From Patiria pectinifera (Eukaryota; Echinodermata; Asteroidea; Valvatida; Asterinidae): a stretch of DNA of 64,000 nt. The notes beneath the pieces are model-generated. The model saw only the letters and a program-made list of their open reading frames with translations. It was not told the origin of the DNA and ran no database searches. The stretch spans positions 31,427,916 to 31,491,915 of the forward strand of contig CM057148.1 in NCBI GenBank assembly GCA_029964075.1. Reading direction: 5' to 3'. Position 1 is the first letter of the stretch, and every line of letters starts with the position of its first letter. A program made the translations under genes and the position numbers. This document shows positions 43,901 through 58,900 of this stretch, piece after piece.

Positions 43901-46900
43901 GCACCATCACATAACGCTCGGCACAAATACCTCGTGTCACATCTTTCAAGTATCTAGGAGTGTTGATCGACCACACACTAGACGACAGCAAGGAGGTTTG
44001 GATGCGGTTAGGTATGGGCAGATCCACTCTTCGGCAGTGCAAGTATCTGCGCTCCCCCCGCGTCAGCCTTGAGGTAAAGGTACAGCTTGCTCGGGCCCTA
44101 GTCATATCAAGGGTACTGTATGGTGCCACCACCCTGTCGTTGAAGGCAGCTGACATCGAACGCCTAGACAGTTTGGGCCATGTGGTTCGGCATGGCGGAA
44201 TGGCGGCAGCTGTTGTGGATGGGATGCCAGTGGGATGTCGTCGCTCCGTGGGCCGGCCAAAGATGCGCTGGGTGGACAACATCCGTGAATGGTCTGGGTG
44301 TGACACCAACGAACTGAAAGCAGCAGCACTGGAAAGACGGGCTGTGGTGGGAGCGGCGCCAGTGATCCCAACTGTGTACAATTTGAGGAGGAGACCACGG
44401 GCAAATGCCTATGTCTAACGAATGAATGAATGTACTTTAAAAAAACGATCACTCCAGTGAAAGCTCCGAGAGAACACAGCATCAATTTGATTGCATGAAT
44501 TTCACTCTGACTTGACTTGGCTATATACATGTAGTTAGGGTCCGAAGTATTTTTTTTAGTGGAAGTGTCCTCCAAATTGGTATTTGCCTAATCAACATGA
44601 AATTTTGTGGCACCAAATACACTTCTGTAGTGTGCTTATTATTACCATGGCAACCGTTGTTCACATCGGTGCACATAAAACACATCGGTGCTCATAAACT
44701 AAAGTCAAAAATACTTCCATTTTCAAAGCCTATTAGTATTATCCTATGACTGAAATTCATGGCTATATCATTAACAACAATGCATGCTCAGTATGTAACA
44801 TGGCCGCCATTGTTGCGAGAAGCGCATGTAATTTTCACCTCTCAATCTGTACCATTTTGTTTGTTTTGATGTATACGTTTCTTATAGTTATTACATGAAT
44901 CAATTGCAGAGCATTAAATAACATCACCACAATTGTGTATATTTACTTTAGTTTTGCCAATTCGGGTTGAAAACCCACACATTTTTGGAATAAAATCAGT
45001 AATTATAAGTCCCTATGGCAGTGACGATGGATGCATACAATTGCTTGACTGGGATGAATGTTTACACAGAAATACAGAAATTATGCCCAAAATGTTATTT
45101 AGACAAGAGTTTGGAAAAATATATAAAAAACACCTCTAGTGGTAACATCAATAGAACCAAGAATGTCATATTATAGAGTAATGGTCAACCAACATTTTTC
45201 TGCCAAATCGGTTGTGGGAAAATCGGTCAAAGTATATGCAAATCAACATGGGATCACAGTGTGCTGTACCCCTCCCTTTCAGAAAAAGCCCAAATACCCG
45301 CCAGAAAGGGATGCAATCTGTAAGCACTTGTGGTTCGATGGGAAAGTTTTTTTTTTTAATTAACACATTAACAAGTCATTCCCTGCTTGTATACAAAAAC
45401 CCTGTAATTTATAAGCACCAATACATTTACATTGCTTGCCATGTAACAATGAATGCACCAAAGAAGTGTAGCCATGTTGACTGCTGATGACAGTTTGGAA
45501 GAGACTCAAAATGTCATGCTGATTACGAAATTACGATTTTGCAGGGCATAGCAGCACCCATAACGGTACTATATTCCATTTTATATGTGCTTGATCTAAC
45601 CATATTTACACATTCAATTCAATCAATCAATATACAGGCCATTTTGAGTTTTCACTAGAGTGATAGTTGTTTTAAAGTACATGTATTTTAATATATAAAT
45701 ATGAGTTATTTGCTCTCGTAATCGCCGTATCACTTCTCTGTATTGAAAATAATAAAATAAATGCAATTGTGTTAAAACAATTTCAGCATCATGTACATGT
45801 ATCCATATTACACCCCCCCCTGTGCTTTCCAGATATTCCAAACCACTCCCACGTTGACAAAAAAATAGCGAAACCTACATAGTGTATGTAAATATGTGGA
45901 CTTTCCGCAAGGCAATATGTAACCTTTACAATAATACATAGTCTGTACAATTCTTTGGGAGGGGAGGGGTAGTGGCTCATAATGAGCACTGGAGTGGAAG
46001 AGGGATGGCAGGGGGTGGGCTGTGAGACGGGTACGCCTGTTGGTGTAGATTATGAAAGTTTCACTTGCAAATTGACATCTATTTACAATATTAATTTAGG
46101 CAAATACATGCAGAAATCAAAATCTGAATTTGGTGGCAAAGGAAGGAGCGGGGCCTAGCTTGGAGGGGAGGACTGGACATCATTTGAATGATGGTGCACT
46201 TCAATCAGAGAACAATTGATATGGCAATTATTCATTGCGGCTTGCAAACACATGAGTTTTGCCCATGTGACAATGATTGTACCGACAATGCCAAGTTATT
46301 GGTGGGTGGTCACACCCCACTCTCAACCCTAAGCAATGCCCCGGGGGTGGGGGAAGGGGAGGCTGTGAAAAGGAACTCTATGTTATTTCTAAAGTGTTCA
46401 CTTGCATATTTACATTTGTTTCGTTATGCAACATACAAGTTCAAAATTCGGTGGCACAGGGGGAGTGGGCGGTGCCTAGCCAGGTGTGGGGAGGGGGGAA
46501 GTACACGACCTACTATTCATCCGATGGTCTAAAAATGATACACAGTCTAATTCTGTTTGTAAAAATGTGCTAGATTCATGAACAATACCAATTGTACAAG
46601 TTATTACTGAAAACAAAGGAAAACACTGAAAATACACTTTTTAACGTTTTTAAATCTAAAAATTAATGTGGCCTGACGTTGCGAACTTAACAAGTTCTTC
46701 TTCAGAGGCTAAAACAGAAACAGAAACTTTTTTTCATGTTTTAACGTTTTTGTGAAATTTACCATTTTTGGAGCGCTACTGCACAAAGGCTATACAATAA
46801 CCCAAAATTGTCTCACCAGATATGCAAAGACCAATGTCTGAACTAACCATAGCCGAAGGAAAACTATTCTGATTGCCCTGGCAAGTGCAATTTTGGAGGG

Positions 46901-49900
46901 ATAAACATGGGGTGAAACATGCAGTTTTGCTAGTTGTAAAAACATGCTGTATTATAGGGTCTAAAATAGTATAAAGGAGATTTTTCAGAAGTGTTTTAAT
47001 TTTTTTCTTGTAAGGGTAAGAATGATACTTTGTCGTGATATAGTTACTTTTGTGACATTACTTTGCAGTTTGGCTGGATGACCTTTGACAATAACGCAAA
47101 AAATCAATGTTTGCAGCCTCAAAATTGCCGAAAAATCGCCAACACACATAGTGGCCCGTAACCATGGCAACGGGCAAAATAAAAGTTTAAAAAGTCTATT
47201 TTGGTTACTTGCTCCCTAAGTCCTTACATCCCACACAGTTTTTTAAAATTCGATTTTTTTTTTTAGCGTGGACACTTATATGAAGTATTTACACGAAATT
47301 ACTCTTAAGGCACTTTTGAGGGACCCTTGGTTTCATTACCAGAAAGAAATAAAATAAACTATGGACTTCGGGGAAAAGAGTTTGGGATAATAGACAATAT
47401 TTTTTAAACAAGTATAAATGATTTTGTTCCCCTCCTTTCAAACTGTATGTGCATATAATTAATGCCATCTGATTTCTTGCTCAACTGTAGCCATGACCAA
47501 ATTCATATATGACCAGTTAATATATGTCATTTGCTATACACATCTGTAGTTTATATCTTTGACGTAAATGCCTTTTCAGTGGTAGCTTATCATATGGTTT
47601 TCATGTCCTGAATGATAAGACCTCCACAGCAGGTAGCATTGTTTTTTTTTCTACAGGCTTGTAAAGTCATATATTTTAATGTGCATGCATGGAACATCCC
47701 ACATACGTCAATTGTGTTTAATGAAGACCTGTACTATTCCCCCGTTTGCCTCCTCATTCACGGCTGCGAAAGGGACTTTAAAGTCCTAGAATCATTCTCA
47801 TCTGAAGCATGTGCATCATGCTAAGTGACTATACTTGGTTGCAGAAAAAAACAATTGCCTGCAGGCAAAAAGCTTCGAAGCAAACCGTTTACCGATTTCA
47901 ATCTTTTTTTTTTTACAACTACAGAATCCCTGAGATGATTAATTTATTTGATTAGGTAATAACTACAAACATTGTCCTCATTTGGCTCAGCGTCACTTAC
48001 TCCAAGATTATTGCTTTGAAATATCCTTAGGAAAGCAATCATCCAAAGGTTTCTTTTTAACTTATGGTGATTAAAACTTAAAATGTATATCTCAGCCTAG
48101 AATATGTAAAACGGCACACATCAAGGTGAAAATGCCAAATAGTGCAGTAATATTATGCAATGAAGTGTCATAACGTATGCCTGCTCTTCAACACCTGCTC
48201 TCAAACATTCCATACCGAGAAACACATATAAGTGACCCAAGGGAGTGAGTGTAATGTAATAGCTTCATGAAATATTCAAAACTACAGTGATATATAAAAA
48301 AAAAGCATCTCTAAAGTACAACCAGGGGTGAAACTATTGTTTTATTCTTTAATCATCGACATCTTTACAATCATAAATCTGTGTTTGTGGCGCCGCCCAA
48401 TGGAATCGCTCAGAATTCATTCAAAGAAATACAGGTCACACGACGACAACACAATTCGCAAATGAATTTTGCTCCAATAACTTATTTTTTTGACATTTAG
48501 TATGCCCGTGAAAAGTGTATGCTTTCTACAAATTGCGTAGGTTTATTCAAATAAATGGCCATCAATAATCTCCGTCAATCAAATAATGGACGCCCTTTTT
48601 CTGTACACGGTCAATGACACATTCTTGTTTTGTCGTAATGAATCTGAGTAAGATAAACCCGACTTTTTGCAGACACATTTTGCCTGAAGATTTTGTTCAT
48701 AATGTCTTCACCATAAGTATGCATCTCATTTTTCTCTCTTTTGGACGTATCATTTCTTCAAAAAAACTGTTTGAAATTAACTGTTATATATATTGAAACA
48801 AATTCCGAAGGGCGAATGAGAAATGGGGTCTGCTGTATAAGCATAATCCAATTGGAAATTGAAATCAAAACCACAGGCCGAAGATCGTCGCAGACCCCTG
48901 GGGACATTTAATGTTACACTACCATTAATATACAAACTTGAATTTAACATATACCTGGATAAAATGCGTTAGCTCCGCACGGAAAGCTCATTTTTCTGTC
49001 CTGCCAGTAATGTCTGAACAAGAACACAACTAACAGAGAATCCACAACGGCAGCAGCAATACCCAAGACCAGAATTGCCTGCGATAGAAAGAAAATCAGT
49101 GAACCAGAAAGAAAAAAAATTGTGAATGTCCGAATAAAACTTGTTTATAGGAAATACGAGAACCGACTACAGGAACTCAATCTAAATATGAATGATTTTT
49201 TTTTTAAGTTGAACAAAGACATTGACGGTGTCATAACTGTTGGACTCCAGCAATTAACACAAAATGAGTTATATCTGTTGCAAACTACTCTCACAGATTG
49301 TTACACACACACACACAGAAGGAATACGCTATCGCAATATCCCCCTCCGGGTTACAGCCTAGGGTATAAAAAAAACCACTGGATAATGAATAAAACCATT
49401 CGATAAAAATATATACAGTCAGCTCTCGTCAATACAAACTTTGATGAGACGAATTCCGTTTATAGCTAACATAAAGCCTCGATCCCACTGTGGATTCATG
49501 TGCACAATGAACAGGACTGATACTCCATTTGACAGAAAATTCCTATACAACAAACGTTATTGCTAGGTCAGGCTGAGTTTGCATGAACTGGAGTCGACTG
49601 GATAGCCTATTGAAATTTTTGTGGATTTCATGCCGAGAATTCATGGCGGAGGAATTTCACTTACGATCTGGAACTTGTCTCCATTCGGCATGGGTTGCTC
49701 ATCTTCAGGCAGAAAGTAACACCCTATGCAGCAGGCAAGCAGAACAACATTACACAAACCATGTAATAGAAGACTGTAAGGCATCATCATCAACACACCG
49801 TGTAGACGATACACCAGAAGGAACGCTACAAAACAAGAAACGAAGTATGTTTCAGAGTGATTTGAATTGACTAACCAGAAAGGGCAACTGTCTTGGGGAA

Positions 49901-52900
49901 TTAAAATAGTTTACAAAATTGTACACGAACATTGACTGGAGCGGGGTTTGTACATGCGACCTCCGGATTATACCTATTGAGTTATTCAGCCCTATGCTGG
50001 CGGTTTCCCAATTCGTCAATGTGTTTATCCATGGGGCGCTAGTCAGAAGCCATAAACCCGTAGTTGCCATGTAACCAGGGATCACGCCTTAGGTCATGAT
50101 GTTGACCTTGGAAATAGCCAACAGGGATCACAGAAGCACCTGTCACATATCCAAGACCAAAAACGTAGACCCCGCCAAGACCATGAGATTTAATAGTGTC
50201 TTGAAAATCGTACCAAATACGTAGGAAATGTGGCGGGGGGGGGGGGGGGCTAGATACCAATTACAATAGGGGACGCTATTCAGGATATAGATGCATATCA
50301 ATATGTATACGCGCAAATACATCAACACGGCTCACTTTAAAAGCTTTTTCCTTTTTTTCGTCCATGTTTTAGAGCTTCGGTTTTTAGATACTTCGTTTTT
50401 TTTTTCATTACGAAAACGTGCGAGTACTTGTGGGTGTGTGTGCGTGCGTGTACAAACACTGCCTTGTGGGGTACCAGAACAATGGGAGATACCCCACAAG
50501 GAATGCCCTGCAACTTACGGGGTACCGTTTTGGTGCCCCACAACTTTTTCACGTAAAAGATATATGGATTTTACTCAAAACCTAGGAATTTCCAAGGTGG
50601 GTTTATTTTCGCAAATGGAAGAGTCTTAGAAAAGGGATATTAAGTCCGAATTTCAGCCTAGGACATTAACTTTAAAATAAGAGCATGTTGACATAAGTGT
50701 GCGACGTTGCAAAATTTCAGTACACGAGAACAATTGAAGTTGCCCACTTCTATGCCTTTATAAGTGTGTGCTCAAATTTGTATCCTTGTGGAGACACGCA
50801 CACAATAGGGAACAAAACATTGTAAAGGTCTCCACAGGGACATTTCTAAACCACAAGGTTTTCACGAAATAGATATATGGATTTTACTCAAAAACTAGGA
50901 ATTTCCAAGGTGGGTTGATCAGTCGAAAATGGAAGAGTTTTAGAAAAGGGATATTAAGTCCGAATTTCAGCCCAGAAAGTTAACTATGGTTCAAATAAGA
51001 GCATTTTGAAATAAGTGTGCGAAATTTTAGTACACGAGAACAAAGGAAGTACCCCACTTCTATGCCTATGTATGCATGGGTGAGTTTGTGTTACATACCC
51101 TATGTGGACTTGTGAACAAAAGAGGTCCACATAATGCAGGTTGTGTGAACCTTATGTGGACTAAGCCGTGTCCACATAAGGTTTTGCCCTTTCTGGAAAA
51201 CAGGTTTAGAGGCATTTTTGGGTTAGGTTTATCTGTAGCAGAATGAAGAGAAACACTATAGGGAATCATAGAAAAAAAATTGGGTTAAAAGAGTTTTCAC
51301 AGTTTGAGTAAAGTTATTTTTTGTACCGAGTTTTCTTAACTACACGAAAACAAAGCAATGTCCACACAAGGTATGTAACACACGTATGGGTGGGTGTGTG
51401 TGTGTGTCCCCACACACATTTGGGGGGGGGGGGGTCCAATAGCCAGTCCCTCACGGTCAAAAAGCGGGGGGGGGGAGGATATATAACCCCATCCCCCCAC
51501 CCCCCCCGGATTTACGCCCCTGCATGCCGCAGACCATGATGATCAGTATGTGCTGCGATGTTGTCTCAAATACTACGACTCTGAAACCACCTCGAGCCGA
51601 AAATTACGACTTCGCTACGACTTGGATACGTTGAATTGAATTTTGTTCACGACTGAGTTCCAATCTCGTTACGACATAATCGACAGAGTACCGACGAGTA
51701 ACGACACAACCAATTCAGTACGGACACAAAAGACCAATAACCGATGCCGAAACGACAGATTGACGTCATCTTCGGTGTAACGTATGCCAAAGTTATTGCT
51801 TAGGAACTGTATACATTGTTTTGCGCGCCTTAAGGTCAAAGGTCAATAACGTGGTTCTGTACGCGTTGCGGGCCGTACATGTACACGTAGCTGGTTTTGA
51901 GAATGTTTTGTGTACTTTCATGACTGCACATGTATGGGCGCAGACGCGCTTGTTTGGAAAGTACTGGATGTAATTTGTCGATAATTGCACGATTGCAAGT
52001 TTGGAGGACTTCGGCACTTAACTACATTTCTGTAGCTGTTTGTGGAACTTGTTTAAAGCTCGGCAGAGTCGTAAGTTTGATTTCATGATGTATTTTTTGT
52101 GTAACTTTATTGTGTGGATTGTAGCGGTTTAGCAACATGTAAATTGTACGTGCGTGTAGGCATATTGAAAGTGTTTACGTTTCAGATTGTACTCATTCAT
52201 GTCATTGGAATTGTAATGTTATACCGTATCGGCACAGAAAATTCATGTTTCATGTTGGATCAGTGGATATGTTAATGTATTCTTTGTCATGTAATGTATT
52301 CTGTTTAATGTATTTTGTGTAAAAGGAGAATATTTGTTTGTTGTATTTTTCAGATTAAACCTTGATTCTTGATGTCCTGATACTTGATCACGAGTGAATG
52401 ACCAAAGAGTTTATAAAACTTGGCAGCTAGTTAAGCAGAAAATGTAACAGTTTAATGACTGAGCCGCTCGTGAATGGGACCTGACGATCGTTCGATCAAC
52501 GATTGTGGAACATCATGGGAGACTACTGTTTCTGATCTGTCTTTGCATCACAAGATCCGGACCGTCGCCACCGAGTCATCGGTTTCATCATCGTGGAAGT
52601 TCTTCAGAAACACCAGGGCTGTGCTGGGAACTCAGTTCGGAGCCTGACCTGAAGCTACTACTTGTCCTGCAAGCCACAAGCTGTACCGTAAAGCCGAGGT
52701 GGAACCCGTGGAGTGTGGACTGTGAAACGGATCAGCTGAACTCTGAACTTTGAATGCAAAACTGTGAACGGTTGTGTCTTGTTTGATTGAAATCACCCTT
52801 GCAAAGATTTGTATTTTTGTTGTTACTGTGTATTTGCATAAATATTGATTGCATGTTTTTGCAGATTTGTTTATAGTTAAATGTTGATATAGACCTAATG

Positions 52901-55900
52901 TAAACAAGGTTGTTTGTATTTGTGTAAGAGGTATACACATTGTAAAATGTCTTCCCGTAGTAACAAAACGGGTGCGGGTGCATCCAGAAAATCTGGATCA
53001 GCTAATTCTTCAATCAGTAGTGCTAGAATTAGGGCTGCGGCTGCATTGGCGAAACTCGCTGCTGAGGCCGCCAACATAAATTCACTGAAAGCAATTGAAG
53101 AAGAAGAATTGCGTTTGCGTCAGCGTAAGAGGGACTATGAACTTCAACTTGAGATTGCCAAGGCTGAAGCGGAGGAGAAGGTGCTTGAGGAATTCGAGGA
53201 GCAGTCTTCATGTAATAAGAGTCTACCAGGGCTGCTTGCGGAATCAACGGCTGAGGGAATGGTGGGCCAGTGGTTAGCTGATGCTCCTGATGAAGTGCCG
53301 TCTGCAGAATTGACTCATCCTGAACAGTCGGTCCAGCCTGCGGAGCCAGTGCAACAAGTGCAGCCAGTGCCTGCACAAGTGACAGTACCAGACTTACAGC
53401 GTGAGATGATCGACACCATGCAACTCCCGAAATGTGAACTCAACAAGTTTGATGGAGATCCACTGAACTATTGGGTGTTCGTCAGGAGTTTTGATGCAAC
53501 TGTGGGAAACACCAGCATTGGGCCAAGTGCGAAGTTGAATCGTCTCTTCTATTATTGTGAAGGCGACGCCTTGGCGGTTATCCAATGCTGCGCAATGATG
53601 GACCCCCCAACCGGTTACACCAAGGCGAGGGAGCTTTTACGTGAGCGCTTTGGCAACGACTACAAGATCTCGGAATCCTGGGTTCGAAAGCTCACTGAAG
53701 GTCCACGGGTGATGCCTGGTGAGAAGAAGGCCATTCAAAGGCTTGCGGATGACGTTAGGAGTTGTACCTTTGCGCTAACAGCAATGAACAAACTTGAAGA
53801 GGTCGACACGAAGCGAAGCCTTGGGGAAATAGTAAAGCGACTTCCACAATACCTTCAATCCAAGTGGCGGTCGAAGGCGGTCAACATACTTGACAAGACT
53901 GGACGCTATCCAGGAATAGATAAACTCGTTGAGTTTCTTGACAAGTCTACGAGAGAAGCGAACGACCCAGTGTACGGCTTCAAAGACAGCACTAAAGAAA
54001 AGCCCATCATGAGGAAAGCTTCTAACTTCAGTGTACAATCTACTGGAACTACTAACAAGGGAAACAAGAAGGCCCCAGAAACACAGAGAGCCAAGCTGCA
54101 TGGAGCCAAGTCAGCAAGACTTACAGTGTGCCCTTTGTGCAAGGGAAGTCACCTTCTTAGTGTATGTCCCAACTTCATGAAGATGTCACCACCAGAACGA
54201 CTAGCAGTTGTAAGAGAGAATAAGTTGTGCTTCAACTGCCTGTCTGGGAACCACTTCTCCAGGAAGTGTTATCAAGGGCCATGTGGTGTGCAAGACTGTA
54301 GCAGTAAGCATGCAAAGATGTTGCATGGTGCATTCCAGGTACCAAACGTGTCCAATCCTGACAGCGGAGTTACATCTGACCAGCCGGGGAGTGGTGATCA
54401 GAATGTTGGAGCAACCAGTTATGCTTGTGGGGGAGCACGAGCACCTGCCAAGGTAGCACTACCAGTTGTGGCGGTGATGGTGAGAGGTAGTGGTCAGCGA
54501 GACTGGATGAAGACTCACGCTCTGCTTGATCCAGGTAGCAATAGGTCATTTTGCTCGATGGAACTGGTGAAGATGCTCAACATTCATGGAAGTTCTCAGT
54601 CTATGTCGCTTAGTACTCTGAATAGCAGTTCACCTGTCGAGACTCTGGTTGTCTCAGTAGATGTGACAGCAGCAGTGAAGGAAACCCATCCTAGCAAGTC
54701 TTTTGTACTTCCCAAAGTGCATGCATTGCACAAGTTCCCTGTGCTCCGTGATAGTTGCGCCACTGTTGAGGAAATTCAGAGATTTGACCATCTGAGCAGC
54801 ATACCTGTTCCCAGGGTATCAAAGGAGGGCGTGATGTTGCTGATTGGCCAGGATGCACCACACGTACTCGCACCTCTTGAGGTGAGGTCCGGTGAAGAAG
54901 GAGAACCTTATGCTGTGAGGACAGTGCTGGGGTGGACAATCAATGGTCCACTGACAACTGGAACACCGTCGAGGGTGAGGTCACACTTTGTGCAAGAGAG
55001 TCTCGATGCCCAAGTGGAACACTTATGGAAGATGGATGTTGGAGACACCCTTGCCTGCGATTCTCCTTCACTCTCCATCAATGACAAGAAGGCCGTGAAG
55101 ATTTGGGATGAGTCGGTGAAGATTGTTGACGGGCACTATAACCTCGCCATACCCTTCAAGGCAGACGACCCGCATTTGCCAGACAACAAGGGGTTAGCTG
55201 AGAAGCGACTAGCACTTCTTGGAAAGCGCTTGAGTAAGGATCACAATCTGCACGACCGGTACTCTACTGAGATAAACAACCTGATGGTAAAAGGTTACGC
55301 TGAGAAAGTTCCTGAAGATGAACTAGATGGCCCGCCCGGAAAGACCTGGTATCTTCCCCACCACGGAGTTCTCAACCCCAACAAACCAGAGAAGCTGCGA
55401 GTAGTATTTGATTGTGCGGCGAGATGTCAGGGCAGATCTCTTAATGACGTTGTGTTACAGGGGCCGGACTTGACAAATAAGCTGATAGGTGTCCTCCTAC
55501 GCTTTCGGGAAGGTCAAGTTGCTTTGATGGCTGACATAGAACAGATGTTCCATCAAGTTGGGGTGGCACAGGAACACAGAGATGTCTTGAGGTTTGTTTG
55601 GTGGCACAGTGGAGATTTGGGTGGATGTCCAGAAGTCTTCCGAATGAAGGTACATTTGTTTGGCGGGGTATGGAGCCCGAGCTGCGCCAACTATGCCTTG
55701 TTGCGGACAGCGGATGACTATGGCAGCAAGTTTGATCCTGACGTTGCAGAGACGGTGAGGAAGAATTTTTACGTCGATGATTGCTTGAAGTCTGTCAGCT
55801 CAGAGGAGGATGCTATCCAGTTGTCAGTACAGTTGGCAAGTCTGTTGTCCATGGGAGGCTTCCATTTGACTATGTGGACAAGCAATCGGCGAAGGGTTCT

Positions 55901-58900
55901 TGAAGCTATTCCACATGGAGAAAGGGCAAAGGAGGTGAGAGCGATGGATCTCAGCCGAGGCCGACTACCTGTGGAGCGGGCCCTTGGAGTCAAGTGGGAT
56001 ACCGACGATGATACGCTTGGTGTAAGCGTTAGTCCAAAGTTGAGGAGCCACACACGTCGGGGATTGCTCAGCATCGTCTGTTCCGTTTATGATCCCCTCG
56101 GATTTTTGTGTCCGTATGTTCTCCGGGCCAAAGTCCTGTTTCAAGATGAATGCCGGATTGCGAATAAAGGTTGGGACGATCCTTTGGAGTCTACCACACA
56201 GGAGAAGTGGATCAAGTGGTTAAATGACCTTCCCAAGCTCTGCGAGTTCAAGGTTGACAGGTGTCTGGTCCCGGGTAGCTTTGGAGATGTGTCTAGGTGT
56301 CACCTACATCACTTCTCAGATGCATCGATGGTTGGCTATGGTTGTGTCACTTATGCTCGCTTCGTTGGAGCAAACAATAAAGTCCATTGCAGTTTCGTCA
56401 TTGGCAAAGCCCGGTTGTCACCACTAAAACCTATGACGATTCCCAGGCTCGAGCTGTCAGCAGCTGTCATGGCGGTTCGAGTTGACTCGATGCTTCGAAG
56501 GGATGTTGGCTTGGAGATCCAAGGATCTACCTTTTGGACAGATTCCATGCTTGTACTCCAGTATATCAGGAACAAGACAAAGCGGTTCCTCACCTTTGTT
56601 GCCAATAGGGTAGCGGTGATACATGAAGCATCTACACCCGAGCAGTGGAGATATGTAAGCACCGAGGTAAATCCTGCAGATGATGCTTCACGGGGGCTTG
56701 ATGCAGCTCATTTGGTTTCAAGTACGAGATGGAGGAATGGCCCCAGATTCCTCTGGGAGAACGAAAGTAGTTGGCCGGCGATGCCGGAGATGTTGAATCT
56801 TCTTGACAAGGATCGAGAGGTAAAAGGGGAATTAGTCTCACGGGCTGTGAGAGCTGATGAGAGAGTTGACGTCCTCAACAGGCTCATCAACAGATACTCC
56901 TGCTGGTTACGGCTTCGTAAAGCTGTGGCGTGGATCCTTCATACGGTGGCTTGGCGATTACAGGCCGAAGGAAGAGCCATCCAGACTGACGGTTGATGAG
57001 TTGAAGGCTGCTGAGCTGGCCGTGGTAAAATTTGTCCAGAGAGCGAGTTTTCAACAGGAATTCCGGGATCTACGTGGAGGCCAAGCATCAGTTAGGAGGC
57101 AGAGTTCGATTTACAGTCTGCGGCCTTACATTGATGATGATGGAGTCTTGAGGCTGGGTGGCAGACTTCGGCTTGCTCCTATAGAAGAGGACCAGAAATT
57201 CCCAGCCATTCTACCTAAGGCCCATCAGTTGTCGTTTCTTGTGGTGCGGCACACACACGAGTCACTGGCTGGTCATAGTGGCAAGGACCATGTGCTATCC
57301 CTTCTGAGGAGGAAGTATTGGATCCCTCAACCACGTCCTTTGATAAGTCGGGTGCTCAAGGGATGTCTGTTGTGCAGAAGGTTGCATGGGCGACCAGAGG
57401 TCCAGCGTATGGCTGATCTCCCAGAAGGAAGAGTAACCCCTGGCAAACCTCCGTTTACCTATGTTGGTTTAGACTGCTTCGGACCATTCTATGTAAAGCG
57501 TGGCAGGAGTAGGGAGAAGAGATATGGCTGCCTGTATACTTGTATGGCGACGAGGGCGATTCATCTGGAGATGCTTCACTCGATGGAAGCCGATTCCTTC
57601 CTCAACGGTTTTATGAGGTTTGCTGCCAGGCGAGGCACGCCTGAATGTCTTTACTCTGACAATGGCACGAACTTCGTTGGAGGGGAGAGAGAGTTGAGAG
57701 ATGCCATTCTGCAGTTACGCAAAGATGACAAGGTCAACGGAGCTCTTCTTGCAAAGCAGATAGACTGGCGCTTTAATCCGCCTTCTGCGTCCCACATGGG
57801 CGGTTCTTGGGAGCGTCAAATCCGAACGGTGCGAAAAGTGTTGGCAACACTTCTACAAGACACAGTTCTCGATGATGAGAGGCTTACTACGCTCTTCTGT
57901 GAGATAGAATCCATCGTGAACGATAGGCCCATAACTCCTGTTTCTGATGATCCAAATGACCTTGGGGCCTTAACACCGAGCCACTTGTTGAAGTTTAGAC
58001 CCGGACACCTAGTGCCTCTCAGGGGACTGAAGGAGACTGAACGCTTCAGAAGACGCTGGAAACATGTTCAACTGCTCGCAGAGAGATTCTGGAAGAGATG
58101 GATCTCGGAGTACCTACCTAATCTGCAGCGTAGACAACGGTGGGTGGATAAGAAGCCCAACCTCAGCATTGGATGACCAGTCTCCAAGGAACCAGTGGCC
58201 TTTGGCCAGGATAACTCAAACGTTTGCTGGAAGCGACGGTTTGGTGAGGAGCGTTGAGGTCAAAACAGCTTCGGGTACCTACAACAGACCTGTCACCAAG
58301 TTGTGTCTGTTGGAGCGTGCAAGTGTCTAAATGCGTAACTTCAAGTTTAGTGTTACTGTAACCATGTGTTTAATAGCTCCAGCTGTAACATATATGTTTG
58401 TTATGCTTAACATGTTATGATTAACTAGTGATTAACTAAGTGTTATTTTGGTGTTGAAATCAACAACTTTGCCTGGATACTATATACATTGTATAGCTTT
58501 GTAAATGTCTTTCGTACATTTAAGGGGCCGGAATGTAACGTATGCCAAAGTTATTGCTTAGGAACTGTATACATTGTTTTGCGCGCCTTAAGGTCAAAGG
58601 TCAATAACGTGGTTCTTTACGCGTTGCGGGCCGTACATGTACACGTAGCTGGTTTTGAGAATGTTTTGTGTACTTTCATGACTGCACATGTATGGGCGCA
58701 GACGCGCTTGTTTGGAAAGTACTGGATGTAATTTGTCGATAATTGCACGATTGCAAGTTTGGAGGACTTCGGCACTTAACTACATTTCTGTAGCTGTTTG
58801 TGGAACTTGTTTAAAGCTCGGCAGAGTCGTAAGTTTGATTTCATGATGTATTTTTTGTGTAACTTTATTGTGTGGATTGTAGCGGTTTAGCAACATGTAA

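Larger units (their letters stand above)
41246..47305. mobile_element. 6.06-kb fold-back structure with arms of about 1.6 kb
   Basis: About 41246-42830 is matched in reverse complement by about 45660-47305. Outer ends pair as ATTTCGTGTAAATACTTCAT with ATGAAGTATTTACACGAAAT. Inner landmarks pair too (GGGAGCAAG, CTTACAAGAAAAAAATT, TTTTGCCCATGTGACAATG, GTCTCACAG, TTATTTTATTATTTTCAA). Divergence is modest at the outer side and higher inward. The 2.8-kb interior holds a truncated LINE and unrelated DNA. The long frame at 41036-41779 is an accident of the arm. It could be a long-TIR DNA element or two inverted copies of one repeat. Confidence 0.75.
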
